A DNA stretch of 12,306 nt from Planctomycetota bacterium (GTDB lineage: Bacteria > Planctomycetota > SZUA-567). A model generated the notes under the pieces. That model made no database searches. It saw only the letters and a list, made by a program, of their open reading frames with translations, and was not told the DNA's origin. The DNA lies in NCBI GenBank assembly GCA_020861125.1, contig JAJBSZ010000292.1, positions 1 to 12,306 on the forward strand, given 5' to 3'. Shown here one piece after another: positions 1 to 7,006 of this stretch (positions are counted from its first letter, which is position 1; every line of letters begins with the position of its first letter). A program made the position numbers and the translations under genes.

Positions 1-59
1 TACGGTACGGTGAGGAAATTGACTGTGTACAAAACCACGATCTCAATCTTGACTATGTT
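1..59. other. AT-richer edge segment, no gene assigned
   Basis: This 59-nt stretch lies downstream of the cbiC stop and is about 42% G+C, far below the rest of the window. Several frames stay open across it only because it is short, so no gene can be called. TTGACT occurs twice (19-24 and 49-54), but I see no convincing -10 box with either copy. No strong hairpin that could terminate the minus-strand operon is visible. It may be intergenic or the edge of another element cut by the window. Confidence 0.4.
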
Positions 60-722
60 CTAGCAAGGGTCGGCCGGGCCGTCGGCACGGTCTGCCAGAG
101 CGTCATAGAGCAGGGCGTTGCAAATAGCGGCGGCGACGGTGCTGCCGCCCTTGCGGCCCCGGGCGACGATACTGGGGACCGATGCGGAGAGCAGCCGCTC
201 TTTGCTTTCGCACACGTTGACGAAGCCGACCGGCACGCCGATGACCAGAGCGGGCCGCACGACGCCTTCCTCGATACACTCGCACAGCCGCAGTAGCGCG
301 GTCGGGGCGTTGCCGATCACGTAGATGGCGTCGCCCCAGAGGCCGACCGCCTTGTCCACCGCCGCCCGGGAACGGGTGGTTCCCGCCAGCCGTGCCGCTT
401 CGGCCACCTCCCCGTCCGCGATATGGCAGTGCACCCCGCCCCCCAGCCTGGCCACGGCATTCTTGTTGATGCCGGCCATGGCCATGGCGGTGTCGGTGAC
501 GATGGCGGTGCCCGCCCTCAGGGCTGCACGGGCGATGGCGGTCACGCCCGGGGAAAAATGCAGGGTAGTGGCGAAGTCGAAATCGGCGGTGGCGTGGATG
601 ACCCGCTTGACGACCGTTCCGGTTCCGTCCGGAAAATCGTCCCGGCCGAGTTCCGCCGTGATTATGGCAAAACTGCGGCGTTCGATCTCGTCCGGCGGTA
701 ACGTGGCGTCATGCCCGTTCAT
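60..722 (-). CDS. cbiC: Precorrin-8X / cobalt-precorrin-8 methylmutase CbiC (CobH)
   Basis: This 220-residue cytoplasmic enzyme moves the methyl group from C11 to C12 of (cobalt-)precorrin-8, giving (cobyr)hydrogenobyrinate. The family is normally 200-220 residues, so the protein is full length. VIHATADFDF at residues 41-50 contains the conserved catalytic histidine (His43). Other family motifs are TDTAMAMAGINK (76-87), IGNAPTALLRL (136-146), VIGVPVGFVN (160-169) and ARGRKGGSTVAAAICNALL (187-205). The frame stays open upstream into hemL, but homology begins at this ATG. The ATG overlaps the hemL stop as ATGA (4 nt), which supports translational coupling. It is the last gene of the minus-strand operon and the only cbi gene in it, which ties that operon to corrin synthesis. 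The function is clear. The CbiC versus CobH naming rests on the surrounding anaerobic-type genes. Confidence 0.95.
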   Translation of the reverse strand: MNGHDATLPPDEIERRSFAIITAELGRDDFPDGTGTVVKRVIHATADFDFATTLHFSPGVTAIARAALRAGTAIVTDTAMAMAGINKNAVARLGGGVHCHIADGEVAEAARLAGTTRSRAAVDKAVGLWGDAIYVIGNAPTALLRLCECIEEGVVRPALVIGVPVGFVNVCESKERLLSASVPSIVARGRKGGSTVAAAICNALLYDALADRADGPADPC

Positions 723-2005
723 GGGGTCATTTCCCGCAGGGTGGCCAGTGCCGCCGCCACCGTCTGGTCGATAGCCGCCGGCGTATGGGCGGCGCTGACG
801 AACATGGCCTCGAACTGCGATGGCGCCAGGTAGATCCCGCGCGCCAGCATGCCGGTGAAAAACCGGGCATAGGCCGCCGTATCGGCCTGCTGCGCCGTTT
901 CCAGATCCACCACCGGACGGTGGCTGAAATAACAGCACACCAGGGAGCCGGAGCGGTTCACCCGGACCGGTACCCCCGCCGTCGCCGCGGCCTGCGTCAA
1001 GCCGTCCGCCAGGCGTTCGGCCAGTTGCTCCAGCCGGTCGTACACCTCGGGGTGGCGCTCCAGCTTTTCCAGCTGCGCCAGTCCAGCCGCCATCGCCACC
1101 GGATTACCGGAAAGGGTTCCGGCCTGGTACACCGGACCCAGGGGAGCGACCTGTTCCATGAGGTCCCGCCGGCCGGCATAGGCGCCTACCGGCAGCCCCC
1201 CGCCGATGATCTTGCCATACACCACCAGATCGGCCCGGATGCCGAAGCGTTCCTGGGCGCCGCCGGCGGCCAGCCGGAATCCGGTGATGACCTCGTCGAA
1301 GATCAGCACCGCGCCGACCGCGTCGCAAAACCGGCGTACCTCCTCCAGAAAACCCGGTGCCGGCGGCACCACGCCCATGTTGGCCGCCACCGGCTCGACA
1401 ATGACGGCGGCAATGTCCGACCGGCTGCGGCGGAGGGCTTCCAGGCTGGCCCTGTCATTGTACCGGGCCGTCAGGGTGTCGCCGGCGACGCCGGGGGTGA
1501 CGCCGGCGCTGTCGGGGACGCCGCCGGTCAGGGCGCCGGAACCGGCCTTGACCAGCATGCTGTCGGCATGGCCATGGTAACAGCCGGAAAACTTGACGAC
1601 CGCGTTCCGGCCGGTGACGCCGCGGGCCAGGCGCACCGCCGCCAGTACCGCTTCGGTGCCGGAATTGACCATCCGCACCATTTCCACCGGCGCCATGCGG
1701 GTCACCGTTTCCGCCATCCGGACTTCCGCCTCGCAGGGCGCGCCGAAGGAAAGGCCGTCGGGGATCGCCCGGGCCACCGCCGCCGCCACCTCGGGATCGC
1801 CGTGGCCCCAGATCATCGGCCCCCAGGATCCCACGTAATCGATATAGGAGTTGCCGTCGACGTCGGTGATGGTTGCGCCGGAAGCCGACGTCACGAAGAT
1901 CGGATTCCCGCCCACGGCGCGGAAGGCGCGCACGGGGGAGCTGACCCCGCCCGGCATTACCTCGGAGGCCCGCCGGTACAGACTGGTGGACTGCGCCGTG
2001 TTCAT
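719..2005 (-). CDS. hemL: Glutamate-1-semialdehyde 2,1-aminomutase HemL
   Basis: HemL is a PLP-dependent cytoplasmic enzyme that converts glutamate-1-semialdehyde to 5-aminolevulinate, the second step of the C5 pathway after HemA. The 428-residue length is typical. Visible motifs are the N-terminal MPGGVSSPVRAF (17-28), NSGTEAVLAAVRLAR (114-128), GCYHGHAD (141-148), the PLP-site FDEVITGFR (236-244), the PLP-binding lysine in VYGKIIGGG (Lys265), and GTLSGNPVAMAAG (296-308). The start at 2005 matches the family N-terminus. It has an AAGGGG ribosome binding site about 7 nt upstream on the minus strand and overlaps the hemB stop as ATGA. Its own stop overlaps the cbiC start in the same way. Longer in-frame extensions upstream are hemB read in another frame. 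Confidence 0.97.
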   Translation of the reverse strand: MNTAQSTSLYRRASEVMPGGVSSPVRAFRAVGGNPIFVTSASGATITDVDGNSYIDYVGSWGPMIWGHGDPEVAAAVARAIPDGLSFGAPCEAEVRMAETVTRMAPVEMVRMVNSGTEAVLAAVRLARGVTGRNAVVKFSGCYHGHADSMLVKAGSGALTGGVPDSAGVTPGVAGDTLTARYNDRASLEALRRSRSDIAAVIVEPVAANMGVVPPAPGFLEEVRRFCDAVGAVLIFDEVITGFRLAAGGAQERFGIRADLVVYGKIIGGGLPVGAYAGRRDLMEQVAPLGPVYQAGTLSGNPVAMAAGLAQLEKLERHPEVYDRLEQLAERLADGLTQAAATAGVPVRVNRSGSLVCCYFSHRPVVDLETAQQADTAAYARFFTGMLARGIYLAPSQFEAMFVSAAHTPAAIDQTVAAALATLREMTP

Positions 2006-2985
2006 CCGATATCCCCTTTGCGCATGGCCTCCGCCAATTCCGTTGCGAAGTAGGTGATGAGCATATCCGCCCCGGCGCGGAAAACGCCCACCGCGCTTTC
2101 GCACATGGCACCGTAGCCGTCGATCCACCCCTGGCTGGCGGCGGCCCGGATCATGGCGTATTCGCCGCTGACGCTGTAGGCTGCCACCGGACAGTCGGCC
2201 GCGGCGGCGACATCGGCCACGATATCGAGGTACGGCAGGGCGGGCTTGACGATGAGGATATCCGCGCCTTCGTCGCGATCGAGTTGCCATTCCATCGCCG
2301 CTTCCCGCCGGTTGTGCGGATCCATCTGGTATCCCCGGCGATCGCCAAAGGCGGGAGCGGAGCCGGCCGCGTCCCGAAACGGGCCGTAAAAACAGGAGGC
2401 GTACTTGACCGCGTAACTCATGATCGGCACCTGACACCAGCCGGCGCCGTCCAGGCAAGACCTGAGGGCGGCAACCCGACCGTCCATCATGTCGGACGGC
2501 GCCACGATATCCGCCCCGGCGGCGGCATGGGAAAGGGCGGTTTTGGCGAGGAGGGCCAGGGTGCGGTCGTTATCCACGACGCCATTTTCCACCACACCGC
2601 AGTGGCCATGGCTGGTGTATTCGCAGAGACAGACGTCGGTGATCAGCAACGCTTCGGGCAGGCGCTCCTTGGTCAGGCGGATCGCCGTCTGCACCACCCC
2701 GTTCTCGTCCCAGGCGGCGCTGCCCGTTTCATCCTTTTCCGCCGGCAGGCCGAACAGGAGGAAGGAACGCACGCCAGCCTCGAGCGCCGGTTCGATGCCG
2801 GCTGCCAGCGTGTCCGGACTAAAGCGCAACTGGCCGGGAAGGCTGGGGATCTCTTCCCGCACCCCCCTGCCCTCGCGCACGAACAGCGGCAGGATCAGGG
2901 CGTCGGGTGACAGGCGGGTTTCCCGCACCAACTGGCGGATGGCCGGGGTGCGCCGCAAGCGTCTTGGTCGTTTGGTTACCGGCAT
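2002..2985 (-). CDS. hemB: Delta-aminolevulinic acid dehydratase (porphobilinogen synthase) HemB
   Basis: HemB condenses two 5-aminolevulinate molecules into porphobilinogen in the cytoplasm. The protein has 327 residues, the usual length. The metal site DVCLCEYTSHGHCG (117-130) keeps three cysteines (119, 121, 129), so it is predicted to be the zinc-dependent class rather than the aspartate-rich magnesium class. The two Schiff-base lysines lie in MSYAVKYASCFYGPFRDA (Lys194) and LIVKPALPYLDI (Lys247). The ATG at 2985 has a GGAG box about 6 nt upstream and overlaps the end of cobA-hemD by 10 nt. The stop overlaps the hemL start by 4 nt. Confidence 0.97.
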   Translation of the reverse strand: MPVTKRPRRLRRTPAIRQLVRETRLSPDALILPLFVREGRGVREEIPSLPGQLRFSPDTLAAGIEPALEAGVRSFLLFGLPAEKDETGSAAWDENGVVQTAIRLTKERLPEALLITDVCLCEYTSHGHCGVVENGVVDNDRTLALLAKTALSHAAAGADIVAPSDMMDGRVAALRSCLDGAGWCQVPIMSYAVKYASCFYGPFRDAAGSAPAFGDRRGYQMDPHNRREAAMEWQLDRDEGADILIVKPALPYLDIVADVAAAADCPVAAYSVSGEYAMIRAAASQGWIDGYGAMCESAVGVFRAGADMLITYFATELAEAMRKGDIG

Positions 2986-4472
2986 GATTTCTCCATCTGG
3001 GCCAGCGCCGCGGCCGCCAACGCCTCAAGGGACGGCTCGCCGGCCACGGTTACCCGCAGGCCGAACCTTCCGGCCGCCGCGGCCGTCATCTCCCCGAGGC
3101 ACACCGCCGCCTGGCCGGTGAGATCCTGTTCGCTCGCTGCCGCCACCGCCGCCACCGCCGACGCGCTCGTCACCGCGATAACGGCGTAGTCCCGGTCCCG
3201 CAGGCGCGACCGGACCACAGGCGGCGGAGGCAGGACCTGCGTCCGGTAGGCCGCCACCGCCTGGACGGTCACCTGCCGCTGTCGCAGGATCGCCGCGACC
3301 TCCGGGTTGCCATCCTCGGCCTGGAACAGGAGCGCAGTGTCCCCGGCCGCCATGCGCTCCGCCAGGCCGACGGCGAGGTCCCGTCCGCACTGGCATTCCG
3401 GGATAAAATCGGCGGTGATGCCGCAATCCGCCAGCGCCGCCGCCGTTCGGCCGCCCACGACCGCGAAGCGCAGTCCGGCCAACCGGCGGAAATCCAGTCG
3501 GGCGGCGCGAGCGGCGGCAAAAAAAAGACGCACGCCGGTTTGGCTGGTGAAGACGACCCACTGCCAGTTGGGCAGGCCGCGCCACATTGCTTCCGGGATG
3601 GACAAGCCCTCTCGGCGAATGGCGGTGAAAGGGTCGACGGCGGCTCCCGCCGCGCGGAGCGTTGCGGCCAGGCGGCCGACGGCGGACCGGGACCCGGCCG
3701 CCAGGATTCGCCGGCCAGAGGACAGCGGCAGGCAGTCTGCCGCTGGCGCCGCATCCGCCAGGCCGCACACCGCGCCCACCACCACCACGGCCGGGGAGGA
3801 CACGGCCTGCTCCAAAGCCAGTCGGGCGATAGAATCCAGGCGTCCGGTCACCAGGCGCTGTTCCGGCAGGCTGGCGTTTTCCACCAGTGCCGCCGGCGTG
3901 TCGGCGGCACGGCCGGCGGCCAGGAGCCCCGCGCACACCGTGTCCAACGAGCTGACAGCCATAAGGAACACCAGGGTGCCTTCCAACAGTTCAGGATAGG
4001 CGAGCGGCGGCGGCACACCGTCCTTGCCGTGACCGGTCAGGATATGCACGGAGGACGCGAGGTCGCGGTGGGTCAGGGGAATGCCAGCCAGGGCCGGCGC
4101 GGCCAGGGCGGAACTCACCCCCGGCACGACCCGGCAGGCCAGGTTGTGGTCGCGGGCCGCTACCAGTTCCTCGCCGCCGCGGCCAAACAAGAACGGGTCG
4201 CCACCCTTGAGGCGAACCACCCGTTTTCCCGCCTGCGCGTGCTCCACGATCAGCGCGTTGATTTCCGGTTGGGAAAGGGAATGCCGCCCCTTGCTCTTGC
4301 CGACATCGATGGCCGTGGCGGTGGCGGGGATCAGGGCGATGATGGCTTCGCCCACCAGATGGTCGTACAGCACCACCTCCGCCGTGGCGAGGGCGGAGCG
4401 TCCCGCTACCGTCATAAGATCCGGATCCCCCGGACCGGCGCCAACCAGTAATATCTCTCCCGTCTCAGACAC
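2976..4472 (-). CDS. cobA-hemD: Bifunctional uroporphyrinogen-III C-methyltransferase / uroporphyrinogen-III synthase
   Basis: This is a 498-residue fusion. Residues 5-245 are an SAM-dependent uroporphyrinogen-III methyltransferase (SUMT/CobA) that makes precorrin-2. Its motifs are GAGPGDPDLMTV (11-22), the Y-D-x-L-V segment (36-40), RLKGGDPFLFGRGGEEL (87-103), and VVPGVSSALAAPALAGIPLTHR (115-136). Residues from about 252 to the end match uroporphyrinogen-III synthase (HemD), which closes hydroxymethylbilane into uroporphyrinogen III. HemD is poorly conserved, but the segments VVFTSQTGVRLFF, LRFAVVGGRTAAAL and YAVIAVTSASAVAAV fit. The start is GTG at 4472, with an AAGGGA box about 7 nt upstream. 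It overlaps hemC by 8 nt and hemB by 10 nt. Fusing the two steps would pass uroporphyrinogen III directly to precorrin-2, toward siroheme and B12. Such fusions are common in anaerobic Bacillota and some Desulfobacterota. Confidence 0.95.
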   Translation of the reverse strand: MSETGEILLVGAGPGDPDLMTVAGRSALATAEVVLYDHLVGEAIIALIPATATAIDVGKSKGRHSLSQPEINALIVEHAQAGKRVVRLKGGDPFLFGRGGEELVAARDHNLACRVVPGVSSALAAPALAGIPLTHRDLASSVHILTGHGKDGVPPPLAYPELLEGTLVFLMAVSSLDTVCAGLLAAGRAADTPAALVENASLPEQRLVTGRLDSIARLALEQAVSSPAVVVVGAVCGLADAAPAADCLPLSSGRRILAAGSRSAVGRLAATLRAAGAAVDPFTAIRREGLSIPEAMWRGLPNWQWVVFTSQTGVRLFFAAARAARLDFRRLAGLRFAVVGGRTAAALADCGITADFIPECQCGRDLAVGLAERMAAGDTALLFQAEDGNPEVAAILRQRQVTVQAVAAYRTQVLPPPPVVRSRLRDRDYAVIAVTSASAVAAVAAASEQDLTGQAAVCLGEMTAAAAGRFGLRVTVAGEPSLEALAAAALAQMEKSCR

Positions 4473-5352
4473 CGAACCGTCCCTTTTCCTGCAACCGGCA
4501 GGCCAATTCCCGCCCGGCGGCCGCCGCTTCCTCCCGCCGCACTGTCAGCGAGCCCCGGCGGACCTCACCCGTGGCGGCGACATACCAGCCGTCGAGGGTG
4601 AGACTTGAGGCCTGGATGGCGGCATAGGCCGCTACGGGTGCGGAACAGCCGGCGCCGAGGGTTTCGACGAAGGCCCGTTCGGCCCGGGCGGCGTCCCGGG
4701 CGTCGGCGTCGTCGAAGCCGGCCAAATACCGATGATCGTCGCCGGCCCGTCCCTGTACTGCCACTATGCCCTGCCCGGCGGCCGGCAGCATTTCCGCCAC
4801 GGAAAAATACCGGTCGCAGCGGTGGCCGAGGCCGAGCCGATGCATCCCGGCTGCCGCCAGAATCAGGCCACCATACTCGCCGGCATCGAGTTTTTCCAGC
4901 CGGGTGAGAATGTTGCCGCGCACCGGCCGGCAGGTCCAGCCCGGCTGCAGCCGCTGCAAGAGGAGGCGGCGGCGCAGGCTGGACGTCCCGACGGGCCCCA
5001 CTGGCACCGGCTGCCGGCGCCCGGCGGGCAGCACCAGGACGTCCCGCGGGTCGTCCCGCCGGCGCACCGCCACCACCGGCAAATCCGGGTTGTCGGGGGT
5101 CGGCAGGTCCTTAAGGGAGTGAACGCAAATGTCCACCCGCCCGTCCCGCAGGGCCTGGTCGAGTTCCCTGGTGAACAGGCCTTTGCCGCCGACCGCCGCC
5201 AGCGGACGGTCGAGGATCCGGTCGCCGGTCGTCGGCATGGTCACCAGTTCCGTCCTGAGACCGGAGTGCTTCTCGATGAGGCGCAGTATCAGCTTCGCCT
5301 GGGCTACCGCCAGGGCGCTCGCCCGGCTCCCGACCCTGATCGTCCCTTTCAA
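4465..5352 (-). CDS. hemC: Porphobilinogen deaminase (hydroxymethylbilane synthase) HemC
   Basis: HemC polymerises four porphobilinogens into hydroxymethylbilane using a covalently bound dipyrromethane cofactor. The protein has 295 residues, near the family length. Motifs are the N-terminal IRVGSRASALAVAQAK (5-20), GKGLFTRELDQAL (57-69), VHSLKDLPT (77-85, catalytic Asp82), GTSSLRRR (122-129), RGNILTRLEKL (145-155), and the cofactor-binding cysteine in LGAGCSAPVAAYA (Cys236). I chose TTG at 5352 because homology starts there and an AGGAG box lies 10 nt upstream. The next in-frame start, at 5445, would add about 31 residues with no family similarity. The first 242 nt overlap the open tail of hemA-sirC in another frame. 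The stop overlaps the cobA-hemD GTG by 8 nt. Confidence 0.94.
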   Translation of the reverse strand: MKGTIRVGSRASALAVAQAKLILRLIEKHSGLRTELVTMPTTGDRILDRPLAAVGGKGLFTRELDQALRDGRVDICVHSLKDLPTPDNPDLPVVAVRRRDDPRDVLVLPAGRRQPVPVGPVGTSSLRRRLLLQRLQPGWTCRPVRGNILTRLEKLDAGEYGGLILAAAGMHRLGLGHRCDRYFSVAEMLPAAGQGIVAVQGRAGDDHRYLAGFDDADARDAARAERAFVETLGAGCSAPVAAYAAIQASSLTLDGWYVAATGEVRRGSLTVRREEAAAAGRELACRLQEKGRFGV

Positions 5353-6808
5353 CGGCTTCCATCTCCTCTCGCATGCGGGCGGCCGCCCGGCGGACCAAAC
5401 CGTGATCACCGTGGTTGGAAACCAGTCCCGCGGTGAGGCAATCACTCTTGACGATGGCGGGGAAGAAGAAGGTGCATTCCCGGCGGGCGTCGGCGACGCT
5501 CACCAGCAGCCCCGCTTCCTTGGCTTCGTGACCGATGCGGCGGTTAACCTCCCGGCGGTCGGTGGCGGCGATAACCAGGGTAGCACCCTTGAGGTGCCCG
5601 GTATCGTACGGTTCCGGCAGCCACTCTACCCGTTGATCCGGCAACAGCTTTTCCATTTCCGGACCAAGGGCCGGCGAGACCAGCCGGACTCGGGCGCCGA
5701 AGACCAGGAGCTTTTCCACCCGGCGCGCCGCCACCCGGCCGCCGCCCGCCACCAGGATGAGCGAACCGTCAAGGCTGACAAACAGGGGAAAATCCGGAAC
5801 ACCCGCTCCGGTGCGGCAATGGCGACGCCGGTTCCGCCGCCACAGATCGAACCGGGCGGCCTCTTCCTGAATGATCGCGCGGGCGAGTCCGTCGTCGTCC
5901 GCCGGGCTTGGGGCGGTCGCCGGCGGGGACAGGTCATCGATATTCCACAGGGTGACCCCGTCCAGATCCGCGATGGCCGGGTCGATGTCACGCGGCAGCG
6001 CCAGGTCGACGAACAGATTGGGGCGCCGGGCCCGGGCGGCGATGTCGGCTTGGGTGAGGGTGAAGCCGGGGCGGGCGGTGGCGCTCACCACCACGTCGCA
6101 TTCCTCCAGCGCCGGCAAGCGGTCTTCGAACGAGAGGAGGGAACACCCGGCCGGTGCGTCCGCCTGCCGTCGGACCGGATCCCGGAGGGCGATGGTCGTG
6201 GCAAACCCATGGGCCGCGAGGCCTCCGGCCACCGCTCGCCCCACCACGCCGCAGCCCAGCACCAGGGCGCGTGCGCCGCCGGGCGCGTCGAACCGTTCCC
6301 GCACCCGCTGCACCGCCCGATCGGCCACGGACGTCGCCGCCCGGTTGGGCCGTACCCGGGAACGCACCCGTTTGCCGGTGGTGATGGCTGTGCGGAACAG
6401 CGCTTCGAGGAGCGCGTCACCGGTACCGGCGGCCCGGGCCGCTTCCACGGCGGCGCGGACCTGGTTTCCGATCTGGTCGTCGCCGGGCACGCCGGACTCC
6501 AGCCCCGAAGCCACCCGCAGGAGATGCCGGACCGCCTGCCGTTCGCTCCGTTCCCGGAAAAAATCCTGATACCGCTCCGGGTCGAGGCCGCGGGCCCGAC
6601 ACAGGCGTCGGGCTCCGTCCGGCGGTACATCGCTCCGGTGGGAAATATACACCTCCGTGCGGTTGCAGGTGGCGAGGATGACGCAGCCGCCGCCCTCGCC
6701 GGCGATGGTGCGGAGGGCCAGCCCGAGATCGGGCCCGGTAAGGGCGAACGCCTCCCGGACCGCCATGCTGGCGGTGGTGTGATCGATTCCGGCCATGACC
6801 AGCCGCAT
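5111..6808 (-). CDS. hemA-sirC: Glutamyl-tRNA reductase fused to precorrin-2 dehydrogenase (HemA-SirC)
   Basis: This is a 565-residue two-domain protein. Residues 1 to about 290 are glutamyl-tRNA reductase, which reduces Glu-tRNA to glutamate-1-semialdehyde. They show GIDHTTASMAVREAFAL (7-23), the catalytic cysteine in LATCNRTEVY (Cys48), VASGLESGVPGDDQI (99-113), GKRVRS (145-150), and the NADPH fold VLGCGVVGRAVAGGLAAHG (183-201). Residues from about 347 to 486 match the Met8/CysG-N/SirC family, which oxidises precorrin-2 to sirohydrochlorin. They show the NAD-binding segment LILVAGGGRVAARRVEKLL (350-368), a candidate catalytic Asp440 in SVADARRECTFFFPAI, and a short C-terminal end. The usual helical dimerisation domain of HemA is reduced to about 35 residues before the SirC part. 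The last 80 residues are Gly/Arg/Asp/Pro-rich, look like off-frame reading of hemC, and have no family similarity. The ATG at 6808 has GGAGAG 6 nt upstream. It is the first gene of the operon, behind a promoter and a terminator-like leader hairpin. The domain calls are firm; the true C-terminus is not. Confidence 0.93.
   Translation of the reverse strand: MRLVMAGIDHTTASMAVREAFALTGPDLGLALRTIAGEGGGCVILATCNRTEVYISHRSDVPPDGARRLCRARGLDPERYQDFFRERSERQAVRHLLRVASGLESGVPGDDQIGNQVRAAVEAARAAGTGDALLEALFRTAITTGKRVRSRVRPNRAATSVADRAVQRVRERFDAPGGARALVLGCGVVGRAVAGGLAAHGFATTIALRDPVRRQADAPAGCSLLSFEDRLPALEECDVVVSATARPGFTLTQADIAARARRPNLFVDLALPRDIDPAIADLDGVTLWNIDDLSPPATAPSPADDDGLARAIIQEEAARFDLWRRNRRRHCRTGAGVPDFPLFVSLDGSLILVAGGGRVAARRVEKLLVFGARVRLVSPALGPEMEKLLPDQRVEWLPEPYDTGHLKGATLVIAATDRREVNRRIGHEAKEAGLLVSVADARRECTFFFPAIVKSDCLTAGLVSNHGDHGLVRRAAARMREEMEAVERDDQGREPGERPGGSPGEADTAPHREALRSQDGTGDHADDRRPDPRPSAGGGRRQRPVHQGTRPGPAGRAGGHLRSLP
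5363..5367 (-). promoter_or_regulatory. Ribosome binding site deciding the hemC TTG start
   Basis: On the minus strand AGGAG, within GAGAGGAGAT, sits 10 nt before the TTG that begins the conserved KGTIRVGSR segment of HemC. No ATG or GTG lies in the hemC frame between this box and the conserved region. This supports TTG as the start. Confidence 0.6.
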
Positions 6809-6823
6809 GGTGCCCTCTCCAAT

Positions 6824-6856
6824 AAAAAAAGCCTTTGTCCGCACCGTGGAAAAGGC
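6824..6856 (-). terminator. Terminator-like hairpin (putative attenuator) in the hemA leader
   Basis: Read on the minus strand, GCCTTT-TCC pairs with GGA-c-AAAGGC around a 7-nt loop. This gives nine base pairs with one bulged base, followed at once by seven T residues (6830-6824). The shape is that of an intrinsic terminator. It lies between the predicted hemA promoter and the hemA ribosome binding site (6815-6820), so it would stop transcription before the gene unless antagonised. A second hairpin, GCGAG-cagt-CTCGC (6855-6868), overlaps its 5' arm by two bases, but I see no strong antiterminator. No other minus-strand gene ends nearby that this terminator could serve. Confidence 0.65.
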
Positions 6857-6896
6857 GAGACTGCTCGCGGTCGGCCGCGCTTCGGGTGGTTCCGCA

Positions 6897-6925
6897 AGGA
6901 TACCCCTCGCCGCCAGCCAAGTCAA
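6897..6925 (-). promoter_or_regulatory. Sigma70-type promoter for the hemA operon
   Basis: On the minus strand TTGACT (6925-6920) and TATCCT (6902-6897) are separated by exactly 17 bp. Transcription would begin near 6890 and give a leader of about 80 nt. That leader contains the terminator-like hairpin at 6824-6856. Confidence 0.55.
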
Positions 6926-6955
6926 CGCCCCTGGTGTGCGGTCCCGGCCGGGGTC

Positions 6956-6983
6956 TTGACGACGGGGTCGGGAACCTTACCAT
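6956..6983 (+). promoter_or_regulatory. Candidate promoter for the CGGC-domain gene
   Basis: TTGACG (6956-6961) is followed after 16 bp by TACCAT (6978-6983), matching the sigma70 consensus at five and four of six positions. Transcription would start near 6990, a few bases before the purine-rich ribosome binding site of the gene at 7007. It points away from the hemA promoter, and the two -35 boxes are about 30 bp apart. Confidence 0.35.
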
Positions 6984-7006
6984 TGAGTGCCTGATGGGGA
7001 GGGGTG

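Noticed and set aside
1..36. Fragment resembling a type II CRISPR repeat (GTTTTGTAC on the minus strand)
   Set aside because: Only a single copy is present, with no second repeat or spacer pattern in the window, so nothing supports an array.
785..2053. 422-codon plus-strand open frame opposite hemL
   Set aside because: It is antisense to a fully conserved hemL and rich in His, Arg, Gly and Gln with no motif.
5353..5445. Upstream start for hemC at 5445
   Set aside because: The 31 extra residues lack any HemC similarity and overlap the conserved end of SirC. TTG at 5352 has a good ribosome site and matches the family N-terminus.
6885..6896. T-box-like GGGTGGTTCCGC on the plus strand
   Set aside because: It resembles the T-box GGGTGGNACCGC with one key mismatch, but no terminator or specifier structure surrounds it. 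It lies upstream of the predicted start of the plus-strand transcript, and the gene downstream is not a typical T-box target.
5129..6994. 621-codon plus-strand open frame opposite hemA-sirC
   Set aside because: It is a shadow of a well-supported gene, has no recognisable domain, and its composition is typical of antisense translation.
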